In this document: positions 1 to 8,088 of the stretch, piece after piece | How the letters are laid out: each line of letters starts with the position of its first letter | How positions within the stretch are numbered: the first letter of the stretch is position 1 | NCBI GenBank assembly: GCA_012798435.1 | Contig: JAAZNF010000061.1 | Coordinates: forward strand, 51,155-115,154 | Reading direction: 5' to 3' | From: Myxococcales bacterium | Lineage (GTDB): Bacteria > Myxococcota > B64-G9 | DNA length: 64,000 nt | Program-made: the position numbers and the translations under genes | Notes under the pieces: model-generated | What the model was told of the DNA's origin: nothing | What the model saw: only the letters and a program-made list of their open reading frames with translations | Databases searched by the model: none

Positions 1-609
1 CGGCGCGTCCAGCCAGCGCTCCCGCAGGCGCAGCCAGGGCAGCAGGTGGTTGAGCCACAGCACGTGCACCCAGTGGCGTACGTCGGCGATGATGCTCAGG
101 CTGCGCGGCAGCAGCAACTCCTGGCGCGGGGGGCCGGGCCGGATCTGCGGCAGGCGTTCCACCGCCACCTCGGCCAGGACGGGGACGACGCGAGCCCCGG
201 CCGAAAGCCGCTCACGCAGTTCAAGCCAGGGCAGCGAGGGCACTGAATCGCCCCGCACCAGGAAGAGGTCGGTCAGCCACAGGCCGTCCCGGTTCACGAG
301 GTTCGAGAGCGGCCGCAGGTAGTCCGGCAGCGGCCCCGGCGGCAGACCGGCGCGAAACACGCCCGCACCGTTGCAACCCGCCAGGAAGAGCCGCAGCGCC
401 TCGCGGGTGAGGAACAGGTTGTCCGGCAAGAGCAGCGTCTCCCCGCCCGCCTCCGACACCGGCGCGTCGAAGGCGAGCGAGGCGATCCCCAGCCGGCCCA
501 GGACGCCGGCCACCGCCGCGCCCAGCGTCTCGCCGCCCAGGAAGGCCTCCGCCGCCGGGTCGCCGAAGGGTTCGATGACAACTCCCGAGGGAACGATGCG
601 CGCCTTCAC
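1..609 (-). CDS. Truncated protein of unknown function
   Basis: An open minus-strand frame runs from a GTG at 609 off the left edge of the window, giving 203 visible residues. The GTG overlaps the TGA of the phosphofructokinase gene (GTGA), so the two are probably translationally coupled and this is the last visible gene of the alr-pfk operon. The visible part has no signal peptide or membrane segment. It ends in a hydrophobic/aromatic stretch containing HWVHVLWLNHLLPWLRLRE. The layout (alternating short strands, 'LLLPDNLFLT', 'LWLTDLFLVRGDSVPSL') is loosely reminiscent of the N-terminal half of nucleotidyltransferase/left-handed-helix proteins, but no diagnostic motif is visible, so no function is assigned. 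It is missing from the ORF track because it has no stop inside the window. Confidence 0.7.
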   Translation of the reverse strand, partial: MKARIVPSGVVIEPFGDPAAEAFLGGETLGAAVAGVLGRLGIASLAFDAPVSEAGGETLLLPDNLFLTREALRLFLAGCNGAGVFRAGLPPGPLPDYLRPLSNLVNRDGLWLTDLFLVRGDSVPSLPWLELRERLSAGARVVPVLAEVAVERLPQIRPGPPRQELLLPRSLSIIADVRHWVHVLWLNHLLPWLRLRERWLDAP

Positions 610-1925
610 GGCGTGTTCACCATCCTCTCGGGCTGCCCGGTGGACTCGAGCACCGACAGCCACAGCCCGCCGTTCGGGTCCACGTGCTTGCGCTCGCGCA
701 CCGCCTGCGGGATGGGGATATGGACGAAGAGGTTGTTCCAGCTTCCCACCATGACGTTGGTCTTGCCGGCCATGCCGGCGTGCACCGCGTGCTGGCCCAA
801 AAAGCCGCAGAAGATGCAGTCGCTGGGGATGGCCGGCACCGAGCGGATGATGTAGCTGGGGTCGATGTACTTGATGGAGTGCGGCAGCTTCTTTGCCTTG
901 AGGTGAGCGCCGATGCGCTCGCGCAGTAGTTGGCCGATGTCGCCCAATTTTTGGTTGCCGGAGGCGTCCTTGCCGAGATCCTGAGCGAAGAGGTTTTGCC
1001 CGGCGCCCTCGGCCACCACCACCACCGCGTGCCCGCGTCGCCGCAGCCGCGCCTCCAGCGCGGTCAGAAAGCCGTGCGGGCCGTCGAGGTCGAAGGGGAC
1101 CTCGGGGATGAGCACGAAGTTGACGTCCTTCTGGGCCAGCGCGGCCGAGGCGGCCACGAAGCCGGACTCGCGGCCCATGAGCTTCACGATGCCCACGCCA
1201 TTCTGGGCGCCCTCGGCCTCGGCGTGGGCGCAGCGGATGGCCTCCACCGAGGCGGACACCGCCGTCTCGAACCCGAACGAGCGCGACACCAGGTTGATGT
1301 CGTTGTCGATGGTCTTGGGGACGCCGACCACCGCGATGTGGCGTCGGCGCCGGGCGACCTCCTGGTAGATGGCCTGGGCGCCCTTGAGGGTGCCGTCGCC
1401 GCCGATCACCAGGAGGATGTTGACCTTGTTCTTCTCCAGCGTGTCGACCATGACCGCGGGATCCTGCGGCCCGCGCGAGGAGCCCAGCACCGTGCCCCCG
1501 TCCTGGTGGATGGTACGCACCGCGTCCAGGGTGAGCTCCTGGAGCGGCCAGCCTTCCTCGGGGTTGAGACCGGCGTAGCCGTAGCGTACCCCCAGCACCT
1601 TGCGCACGCCGTACACGTAGAAGAACTCATGCACCACGGCGCGGATGACGTCGTTCAGGCCCGGGCACAGCCCGCCGCAGGTGGCGATGGCGGCGGTGAC
1701 CTCGGCGGGCTCGAAGAAGAGCTTCTGGCGCGGGCCGGCGCGCTCGAAGCCGATGGGGGCCCGGCCCTCGGCGCAGGCGCGGCTCACCCGTCCGGCGTCG
1801 AGGTCGTACAGCACCCGCTCCTCGTCTCCGATGAAACGCTGGTAGCGCGCCGGGGAGGTCACGGTACAGGGGCCGAGGGTGGCGATGGCGGTGTCGGTGG
1901 GAAGAAACGGCTCGGTGGTCGGCAT
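606..1925 (-). CDS. pfkA: ATP-dependent 6-phosphofructokinase
   Basis: 439 residues. Phosphorylates fructose 6-phosphate to fructose 1,6-bisphosphate in glycolysis; cytosolic. The glycine-rich phosphate loop GGDGT is at about residues 175-179; the Gly after the Asp is the ATP-type residue (PPi enzymes have GGDD). PKTIDNDI (about 203-210) holds the catalytic TIDND motif, and MGRES follows. The Lys in PKTIDND together with GGDGT matches the long, plant-like ATP-dependent PFK group rather than the E. coli type (PGTIDND), and the roughly 70-residue N-terminal extension fits that group. The start lies 3 nt after the alr stop, and the 3' end overlaps the next gene by 4 nt. A PPi-dependent enzyme cannot be fully excluded without assay. 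Confidence 0.93.
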   Translation of the reverse strand: MPTTEPFLPTDTAIATLGPCTVTSPARYQRFIGDEERVLYDLDAGRVSRACAEGRAPIGFERAGPRQKLFFEPAEVTAAIATCGGLCPGLNDVIRAVVHEFFYVYGVRKVLGVRYGYAGLNPEEGWPLQELTLDAVRTIHQDGGTVLGSSRGPQDPAVMVDTLEKNKVNILLVIGGDGTLKGAQAIYQEVARRRRHIAVVGVPKTIDNDINLVSRSFGFETAVSASVEAIRCAHAEAEGAQNGVGIVKLMGRESGFVAASAALAQKDVNFVLIPEVPFDLDGPHGFLTALEARLRRRGHAVVVVAEGAGQNLFAQDLGKDASGNQKLGDIGQLLRERIGAHLKAKKLPHSIKYIDPSYIIRSVPAIPSDCIFCGFLGQHAVHAGMAGKTNVMVGSWNNLFVHIPIPQAVRERKHVDPNGGLWLSVLESTGQPERMVNTP

Positions 1926-1928
1926 GGG

Positions 1929-3086
1929 CTATTCCTCCGGCAGGTTGAGGTACAGGCGCTCGGCGTAGGGATCGGCGCGGGTCACGACCTCGTAGTTGAT
2001 GGTGCCCGCCCAGGCGGCCATCTGCTCCGGGGTGATGCACTCCTCCCCCTGGCGGCCCAGCAGCACCACCTCGTCCTCCAGGACGACGCCCGGGATGTCG
2101 CTGACATCGGCCATGCACAGGTTCATGCACACCCGCCCGCGCAGCGGGGCGCGCTGGCCGCGCACCAGCACGTGCGCGGTGTTCGAGAGTTTGCGGTCGT
2201 AGCCGTTGCTGTACCCCACCGGCAGGATGGCCAGCCTGGTCTCGCGGGTGCAACGATAGCTGCAACCGTAGCCCACGTAGGCACCGCGCGGCACGGTCTT
2301 CACCTGGGCCACGCGCGTCTTCCAGCACATGGCCGGCTGCAACACCAGCGGCTCCCGCCCGGCTTGCAGCGCCGACAAGAAGGTCTCCTTCGAGGGCCAC
2401 AGGCCATAGAAGCCGATGCCGACCCGGGCCAGCGCGAAGTAGGTCTCGGGAAAGAGCACCGCCGCGGCGGTGCAGGCGGTGTGCGGGAACTCCACCTCGA
2501 ACCCCGCCTCGGCGATGAATTGCAGCAACTCTTTGAAGCGTGCGAGTTGCGCGCGGGCGACGTCGTGCTCGGTGGTGTCCTCGATGTTGGCGAAGTGGGT
2601 GTGCGCGCCCTCGAGCTTGAGCCACCGCGAGCCGCGCATGAGCTCCAGCGCCCGCCCCAGGTCCTCGCGCATGAACCCCAGCCGGTGGGTGCCGGTCTCG
2701 AGCTTGAGGTGGACCCGGGCCGGCCGGCCCTCCACGTGGCCCGCCTCGGCCAGCGCGCGCAGCGTCTCCTCGCTGGAGACGGTGACGGCGACGTCGAGCT
2801 CCACCGCCTGGGAGAGGTCCGCAAGCGGCACGTAGCCCATGATCAGAATGGGCGCCGTCACCCCCGAGCGCCGCAGCTCCAGCGCCTCGGTGAGGTTGAA
2901 CACCCCCAGCCAGTCGGCCCCGGCGCGTAAAGCCACCCGGGCCGCCGGCAGCATGCCGTGGCCGTAGGCCTCGCCCTTGACCACCGCCATGAGCCGGGTC
3001 TTGGGGGAAAGCAGCGCCCGGAAGCGCCGCAGGTTGTTGGCGAGCGCGCCAGCGTCGATCTCCAGCCAGGAAAGCGATGTGGGCAT
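1929..3086 (-). CDS. alr: Alanine racemase
   Basis: 385 residues from the chosen start. PLP enzyme interconverting L- and D-alanine for peptidoglycan. The PLP lysine lies in AVVKGEAYGHG (K37; the family usually has AVVKADAYGHG), and the C-terminal domain has the catalytic-Tyr region VGYGCSYR and the LPVGYSNGYD motif. The ORF track begins at 3122, but family alignment places the N-terminus at MPTSLSWLEID (ATG 3086), so 3086 is used. First gene of the operon with pfkA and the truncated gene; it is divergent from the 114-residue gene at 3294. Confidence 0.92.
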   Translation of the reverse strand: MPTSLSWLEIDAGALANNLRRFRALLSPKTRLMAVVKGEAYGHGMLPAARVALRAGADWLGVFNLTEALELRRSGVTAPILIMGYVPLADLSQAVELDVAVTVSSEETLRALAEAGHVEGRPARVHLKLETGTHRLGFMREDLGRALELMRGSRWLKLEGAHTHFANIEDTTEHDVARAQLARFKELLQFIAEAGFEVEFPHTACTAAAVLFPETYFALARVGIGFYGLWPSKETFLSALQAGREPLVLQPAMCWKTRVAQVKTVPRGAYVGYGCSYRCTRETRLAILPVGYSNGYDRKLSNTAHVLVRGQRAPLRGRVCMNLCMADVSDIPGVVLEDEVVLLGRQGEECITPEQMAAWAGTINYEVVTRADPYAERLYLNLPEE

Positions 3087-3211
3087 GACCCCGATGCAAG
3101 CACAGGGAGGCTTTCCACGCAAGCAAAACGGGGGCCACGCGGCGGGGCGACCGAGGTCGGCCGTGGCCCGAGGAGAATTGTTCCAGCGCCTTTTTCTCTA
3201 TCCGAGCGATT

Positions 3212-3239
3212 TTGCTTGCCTTGCCCCATCGAATATGGT
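3212..3239 (+). promoter_or_regulatory. Putative sigma-70 promoter of the 3294 gene
   Basis: TTGCTT, 16-nt spacer, TATGGT, ending 54 nt before the ATG at 3294. It lies in the divergent gap between alr and the 114-residue gene. Predicted from sequence only. Confidence 0.4.
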
Positions 3240-3293
3240 AGCGGATGCCCCTCGCGGATGCGGCCGCACATGGCCGCGAACAAGAGGTGTCAC

Positions 3294-3638
3294 ATGAAGA
3301 AGTCGCCGCTGGCCCAGGTGAAGGACAAGTTCGGCTCCAAGGACAAGCTGGTCGAGGAGATCCTCGCGGCCATCCCCAAGCCCGCCGACACCACCAAGGA
3401 AGAGCTGAAGAAGACGCTGCGCGCCCAGAGCAACCGAAAGCTCATGACGCTGCTCAAGAGGGAGCGCACCATCCAGGAGAAGTTCGGCTCCCGCGACAAG
3501 CTCATCGACTCCTTGGTGAAAGCCCGCATGGGCAAGGCCCAGAAGGAGGACAAGGAGTACCGCAAGGCCATCGCCTCGCTCTCCTCGGGCCGCCTGCTGG
3601 ATCTCGCCCGCCGCCACAAGCTGGCCAAGGGCGTCTAA
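3294..3638 (+). CDS. Small basic protein with a duplicated KFGS(K/R)DKL motif
   Basis: 114 residues, highly charged and mostly helical in appearance, with no signal peptide or membrane segment. The motif KDKFGSKDKLVEEI (about residues 8-21) recurs as QEKFGSRDKLIDSL about 50 residues later, so the protein looks like two copies of one helical unit plus a basic tail (ARRHKLAKGV). The ATG at 3294 is preceded by AAGAGGTG. The longer ORF from 2958 in the track would overlap the alr promoter region and is not supported. Probably cytosolic; nucleic-acid or protein binding is possible, but I recognise no family. Confidence 0.75.
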   Translation: MKKSPLAQVKDKFGSKDKLVEEILAAIPKPADTTKEELKKTLRAQSNRKLMTLLKRERTIQEKFGSRDKLIDSLVKARMGKAQKEDKEYRKAIASLSSGRLLDLARRHKLAKGV

Positions 3639-3850
3639 CGCCTACTGCGTGATCTCCCGGACGCGCGCCGGCCAGGCGCGAAGATTCATCTCCTCGCCAT
3701 TCTCCCTGACCCACGGGGTGTTGTTGCGCCGTTCGTAGGCGGACGGAGCACCTTCTGGTAGCCAAGCCGACACACCCACTTCACCAAGACCAAGACCATC
3801 AAGAACATTCATTGTGCGGAAAAACAGAAGAGGGAAAACCCTGCCGACGT

Positions 3851-4882
3851 TCAGGGCTTGAGCTTGCGGATGGTGCGGCCGATGATGTCCTTGAAGCGCT
3901 GGTTGTCCTCGGTCTTCTGCAGGTACTCCAGCGCCGGCACCGCGCGCGGGTCGCCGGCGTCGCCCAGGGCGAACACCGCCTGCCGCCGCACGAAGAGGTC
4001 GGCGTGCTTGAGCAGGCGCAGCAGCGCCTCCACCGCCTCCTGGCTCCCCTGGATGCCGAGGAGCTTGATGGCCCGATCCTGTGCGGTCCGGTCCGAGGAC
4101 TCGAGCACCGCGATCTGGGCCTTCACGTCGATGAGCGACTTCATGGCAGTCAGCGCCTCGGCGGCTTCCTTCTTCACCTCCGGCACCACGTCGTCCGAGA
4201 CCAGCAGGTCGGCCAGCGGCCCCAGCGAGGCCGGGGTGCGCAGCTCCCCGAGCAGCCGCACCGCTCCCGCCTGGACCTGGTAGTTGTCGCGCCGCCACAG
4301 GGCGGAGAGCAGCAGTCCCTCCATCTCGGCCTGGCCCATGCCCTTGACCGCCAGCACCGCCTCGTGGCGAACGTCCTCCTCCGGATCGCCGAGCGCAGTG
4401 GTGATGGCCGCGCGCGCATCCGGCAGCGACACCACCGTCGACAGCAAGCGCACCGCCATCTGCCGCACCGCGCTCTTCTCGTGGCTGAGCCCGGCGATCA
4501 CCCGGTCCAGCGACTCCCGGGTGCAAAGACGCGCAAGCGCGCTCTGCGCCTCCTTGCGCACGAAGGGCTCCTCGTCGTCGGCCAGCGGGAAGATCCACTC
4601 GATGGCGCGAAGGGCGAGCGGCAACCCCAGGTTGCCCAGCGCCCGGGCGGCCGCGCCCCGTACCACGTAGTTCTCGTCGCGCAGCGCCTTGATCAGCGGC
4701 CCCACCGCCCGCTCGTCGGCGGTGCGACCGAGCAGGACCGCCGCCTTGAGCCGCACCTTGAACGAGGAGTCGGCGAGCTCCCCCGACAACATGGTGATGC
4801 GGTCGGCCTCTTCCGCTCGCGCCCCGCCCCCCGCCACGAGGCATGCCCACACGCATCCGATGACCGCAACCGTCTTTCGCAT
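3851..4882 (-). CDS. Exported HEAT-repeat protein
   Basis: 343 residues. A signal peptide (MRKTVAVIGCVWACLVAGGGARA-E) is followed by about nine HEAT/PBS-type repeats of about 30-35 residues, e.g. ADERAVGPLIKALRDE, AAARALGNL, AVFALGDAGDPRAVPALEYL. Such repeats form alpha-solenoid scaffolds; a periplasmic protein-interaction role is inferred. The start at 4882 (MRKTV) is preferred to 4900 because it puts the basic n-region at the N-terminus. Divergent from a second HEAT protein at 5069; the shared repeat type suggests an ancient duplication or a functional pair. Confidence 0.85.
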   Translation of the reverse strand: MRKTVAVIGCVWACLVAGGGARAEEADRITMLSGELADSSFKVRLKAAVLLGRTADERAVGPLIKALRDENYVVRGAAARALGNLGLPLALRAIEWIFPLADDEEPFVRKEAQSALARLCTRESLDRVIAGLSHEKSAVRQMAVRLLSTVVSLPDARAAITTALGDPEEDVRHEAVLAVKGMGQAEMEGLLLSALWRRDNYQVQAGAVRLLGELRTPASLGPLADLLVSDDVVPEVKKEAAEALTAMKSLIDVKAQIAVLESSDRTAQDRAIKLLGIQGSQEAVEALLRLLKHADLFVRRQAVFALGDAGDPRAVPALEYLQKTEDNQRFKDIIGRTIRKLKP

Positions 4883-4978
4883 CCGCGCCTCGAAGGACAC
4901 GCCTCGCCAGAATCCGCAGAGCGAGTTACCAGCTTGTGTGTATCACAACCCCTGGCCGCGCTCAAGGTTTTTTTCCTG

Positions 4979-5008
4979 TTGACTCCGCCGCGAGCGCCAT
5001 TGTATCCC
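4979..5008 (+). promoter_or_regulatory. Putative sigma-70 promoter for the HEAT lipoprotein
   Basis: TTGACT, 18-nt spacer, TATCCC, about 60 nt before the ATG at 5069, in the gap between the two divergent HEAT-repeat genes. The -35 box is good and the -10 box is weak. Confidence 0.4.
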
Positions 5009-5068
5009 TTTCGACCGATGGAGAGGACACCAGAAACCGTCTCGCAACCCTGCGAAAGGGGGTCGTCG

Positions 5069-6622
5069 ATGAGTCCCAAGATTGGCTGTCTGTGCCTGGT
5101 TCTGGCCTTCTCGTTCGCCGCCTTCGGCTGCTCGCGGGATTGCAAACCGGGTGAGGACCTGGACTGCTGGATCGGGGCACTCAAGAAACCCGAACAGGTC
5201 TCCAAGGCCCTGGACAACATCAAGCAAATCAATGACCCCAAGGCCGCCCCGGCCTTGATCGAGCTATTCTCCGCCTCGGCCGAGGAGCCCGAGATCCGCG
5301 AGCGGCTGGCCGAGATGTTCCGCAAGTGGAAGGTGAAAGAGGCGGCGAAGCCCATGATCGACGCGCTGGACTTCACCGTCGGCCCCAGCAAGGACGGCAA
5401 GAAGGCCAAGCGGATCAACCGGGCCAACCAGAAGATCGCCTCGGCCCTGGCCTCCCTGGGCGACCCGGCGGCGATCCAGGCCCTGACCCGCCTGCTCAAG
5501 TCCACCAAGGAGCCGGACGTCCAGCGTGCCGCCATCCGGGCGCTGGGCAAGCTGCGCGCCAAGGAGGTGGTGGACGACCTCATCCGCATGACCGAGGACG
5601 CCACCATCCTGCCGGTCATCCGCCTCAACGCCATCTACGCGCTGGGCGAGATCGGCGATCCCAAGGCCGTGCCCAACCTGATCATGGGCCTGTACCGCGA
5701 GAAGGCCTACTACTTCGCGCAGGCGCGCCTGGCGCTGGTCAAGATCGGCGAGCCGGCCGTGGACCTGCTGGTCAAGACCATGAACGGGGAGAACCCCGAC
5801 GCCAAGAAGCTCACCGAGGGCAACGTGGAGATCCTGGCCGGAGCACTGGAGGCCAACGCCGCCCTGGTGCTGGGCGACATCGGCAGCCCCCTGGCGGTGG
5901 AGCCGCTGCTCAAGATGATCGACAAGGTGGCCAAGTGGGAGGAGGAGACCAACCGCATCCTGGTGCAGACCCGCCTGTTCGCGGCGCTGGGCAACATCGG
6001 CGACCCGCGGGGCATCAAGGCCATCATGGGCTACCTGGACAAGGAACCCGACGAGAAGTACTGGGACGTACGGCTGATCTGCGCCACCGCGCTCAACACC
6101 ATCAGCGACCGCTCGGTGATCGGCGACATCTGGAAGCTCCTGGACAAGGGCGGCCATCCCCGCGCCCGCGCTCCGCTGGTCGAGCTGATTGGCAATCTGG
6201 CCACCGACGAAGCCCTGCCCAAGCTCAAGGACCTGCAGGCCAAGGAGAAGGACGTCACCTTGCAGCCGGTGATCGCGGACGCCATCAAGAAAGTCGAGGC
6301 CTACGGCCGGTGCCAGCAGAACGCCGGCTGCTGGCAGGGCCTGCTGGACGGCAAGGAAGCCGCGCTGCGCGAGCGGGCCATCTACGAGATCGGCCGCATT
6401 GGCGACGCCGGCTCGGTGGACGGGCTGCTCAAGTACATCGGCGACGAGTCGGAGAACGTCCGCTTCGCGCTGATGTTCGCCTTCGATAAATTGAAGTCCA
6501 AGAAGGTGGTCGGCCCGCTCGAACAACTGGTGGAGAAGGAAAAGGGCTCGGCCCGCTTCAACGTGGCCAACTTCAACTACCAGCTGGTCAACGCCCGCCT
6601 GCACCGGACCGCCACCCGCTGA
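5069..6622 (+). CDS. HEAT-repeat lipoprotein
   Basis: 517 residues. N-terminal lipoprotein signal with lipobox AFGC (Cys at about residue 21), then a Cys-containing linker (CSRDCKPGEDLDC) and about twelve HEAT repeats such as DPAAIQALTRLLK, DPKAVPNLIMGLY, DPRGIKAIMGYLD and AGSVDGLLKYIGD. Predicted to be membrane-anchored on the periplasmic side and to act as a solenoid scaffold. The start is the ATG at 5069, preceded by GAAAGGGGGT; the track's 3812 start merges upstream non-coding frame. Lys-rich segments (SKDGKKAKR) sit between repeats. Confidence 0.85.
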   Translation: MSPKIGCLCLVLAFSFAAFGCSRDCKPGEDLDCWIGALKKPEQVSKALDNIKQINDPKAAPALIELFSASAEEPEIRERLAEMFRKWKVKEAAKPMIDALDFTVGPSKDGKKAKRINRANQKIASALASLGDPAAIQALTRLLKSTKEPDVQRAAIRALGKLRAKEVVDDLIRMTEDATILPVIRLNAIYALGEIGDPKAVPNLIMGLYREKAYYFAQARLALVKIGEPAVDLLVKTMNGENPDAKKLTEGNVEILAGALEANAALVLGDIGSPLAVEPLLKMIDKVAKWEEETNRILVQTRLFAALGNIGDPRGIKAIMGYLDKEPDEKYWDVRLICATALNTISDRSVIGDIWKLLDKGGHPRARAPLVELIGNLATDEALPKLKDLQAKEKDVTLQPVIADAIKKVEAYGRCQQNAGCWQGLLDGKEAALRERAIYEIGRIGDAGSVDGLLKYIGDESENVRFALMFAFDKLKSKKVVGPLEQLVEKEKGSARFNVANFNYQLVNARLHRTATR

Positions 6623-6676
6623 GGCCCTCGGCCCGCCGCCGGTCCCCGAACCGGCCGGCGCCCCTTGCATCCCGGC

Positions 6677-7297
6677 ATGATCCCGCTTCGCCTCCAGGCG
6701 GCCCGCCGCAACGTGATCCCCCGTCCTCCCGACTGGGACAAGGCCTTCCGGCGCGGAGGAGCCATCTTCGTGGACCTCGGCTGCGGGCGTGGCGACCTGG
6801 CCCTGGAGCTGGCGCAGCGTTGCCCCGAACGGCGCGTGGTGGCGCTGGACAACCGCAAGAAGTGGATCGAGCGCCTGCGCCTGCGGGCGCAGCGACAGGG
6901 GGTGGCCAACCTGCGGGCCATCCGCTGCGATGCCACTCAGGATCTGCCGGTGCTGTTCCCTCCGGGCTCGGTGTCGGCCATCCTCATCCACCATCCGGAT
7001 CCCTGGTGGAAGAAGCGCCACCGCAAACGACGGTTGGTGCAGGTGGAGTGGATCGCGGAGTTGGCGCGCCTGCTGCAACCGGGCGGAGTGGTGTACCTCC
7101 AGACCGACGTCTTCGACATGGCCGAGGAGATGGCCGAACGGTTTGCCGCCGCCACGGGTTTTACGCCGCTGGATGCGGAGGCTTTCAAGCACAAGACGCT
7201 GCTCGGCATCCGCTCACACCGCGAGAAGCGCTGCCTTGCGCTGAACCTGCCCATCCGGCGCCTGGCCTACCGGCGCGTCGCCGGGGAGCCGCCATGA
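6677..7297 (+). CDS. trmB: tRNA (guanine-N7-)-methyltransferase
   Basis: 206 residues. Methylates G46 of tRNA using S-adenosylmethionine; cytosolic. The SAM-binding motif VDLGCGRGDLALELA is near residue 35, and the family signature HHPDPWWKKRHRKRR (usual form NFPDPWxKxRHxKRR) is in the middle. The ATG at 6677 is used; the track uses a TTG at 6665, and neither has an obvious Shine-Dalgarno. The stop overlaps the ATG of the LpxH-like gene (ATGA), indicating coupling. Confidence 0.9.
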   Translation: MIPLRLQAARRNVIPRPPDWDKAFRRGGAIFVDLGCGRGDLALELAQRCPERRVVALDNRKKWIERLRLRAQRQGVANLRAIRCDATQDLPVLFPPGSVSAILIHHPDPWWKKRHRKRRLVQVEWIAELARLLQPGGVVYLQTDVFDMAEEMAERFAAATGFTPLDAEAFKHKTLLGIRSHREKRCLALNLPIRRLAYRRVAGEPP

Positions 7298-8088
7298 GCA
7301 CCGTGGTGTTCCTGGCGGACGCTCACCTGCGCGGGCGGGGCGATCGCAACCAGCGCGTGCTGGTCGAGTTCCTGCGATCCCGGCGCGCCGAACCCGGTGG
7401 CATCGTGGTGCTGGGGGACCTGTTCGAGTACTTCGCCGGGCGTAGCCGGCGGGCGGCCGCGGAATACGCGCCGGTCATCGAGGCGCTACGGCGTTTCGCC
7501 CCCTTCCACTACCTGGAGGGGAACCACGACTTCGATCTGTGCCCGCCAGCGCTGTTCCTCCCGCCCCAGTTTATACATCCCGGCCCGGTGTGCCTCTCCG
7601 TCCAGGGCGTGCGCCTGCTGCTCCGGCACGGCGACCGCGTCGCCCCGGGCGACCTCGGCACGCGCGCCCTGCGCGCGGCGCTGCAGAGCCGGGCGCTGCG
7701 CTGGCTGCGAGACCGGGTGTTGCCCGACAGCGGCGTGTTCGAGTTCGCCATGCGTTTCGCGGACTTCTCGCGGCGCGGCATCTGGCCCGGCCGGGGCCGC
7801 GAGGCGACCGAGATCCAGCGCTGGATGCGACGGGAGATGAAGACCCAAGGCGCGCGGGCCGGGGTCTTCGCCCATACCCACCAGGGGTTGCTGGCGCGGG
7901 CGCCGGAAGGGCTGCTGGCCAACCCGGGCCGAGCCACGCCCGGCGGCAGCTACCTGGAGCTCGCGTCCGGCCACATGACCTTGCGCTCGTTCCCGGAAGG
8001 CAACATCCTGCACCCCGGGCCGCTGCCCATCGACCCTAGCTGCCGTACAACACCCACACCACCACCGCCGTCCACAACAAACCGTTGA
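7294..8088 (+). CDS. LpxH-like metallophosphoesterase (UDP-2,3-diacylglucosamine diphosphatase family)
   Basis: 264 residues. Calcineurin-like phosphoesterase with all metal-ligand motifs: DAH (D9, H11), GDLFEYF (D42), GNHD (N77-H78), HGDR (H112) and HTHQ near the C-terminus. The YF after GDLFE and the overall length resemble LpxH, which cleaves UDP-2,3-diacylglucosamine in lipid A synthesis, but related LpxH-like enzymes have other substrates, so lpxH is not asserted. ATGA overlap with trmB. The last 53 nt overlap the 3' end of the convergent UbiA-family gene, and the Pro/Thr-rich C-terminal tail is encoded in that overlap. Confidence 0.8.
   Translation: MSTVVFLADAHLRGRGDRNQRVLVEFLRSRRAEPGGIVVLGDLFEYFAGRSRRAAAEYAPVIEALRRFAPFHYLEGNHDFDLCPPALFLPPQFIHPGPVCLSVQGVRLLLRHGDRVAPGDLGTRALRAALQSRALRWLRDRVLPDSGVFEFAMRFADFSRRGIWPGRGREATEIQRWMRREMKTQGARAGVFAHTHQGLLARAPEGLLANPGRATPGGSYLELASGHMTLRSFPEGNILHPGPLPIDPSCRTTPTPPPPSTTNR

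Noticed and set aside
930-2930. 666-residue plus ORF opposite pfkA/alr
   Set aside because: Antisense shadow; the minus-strand genes have full family motifs.
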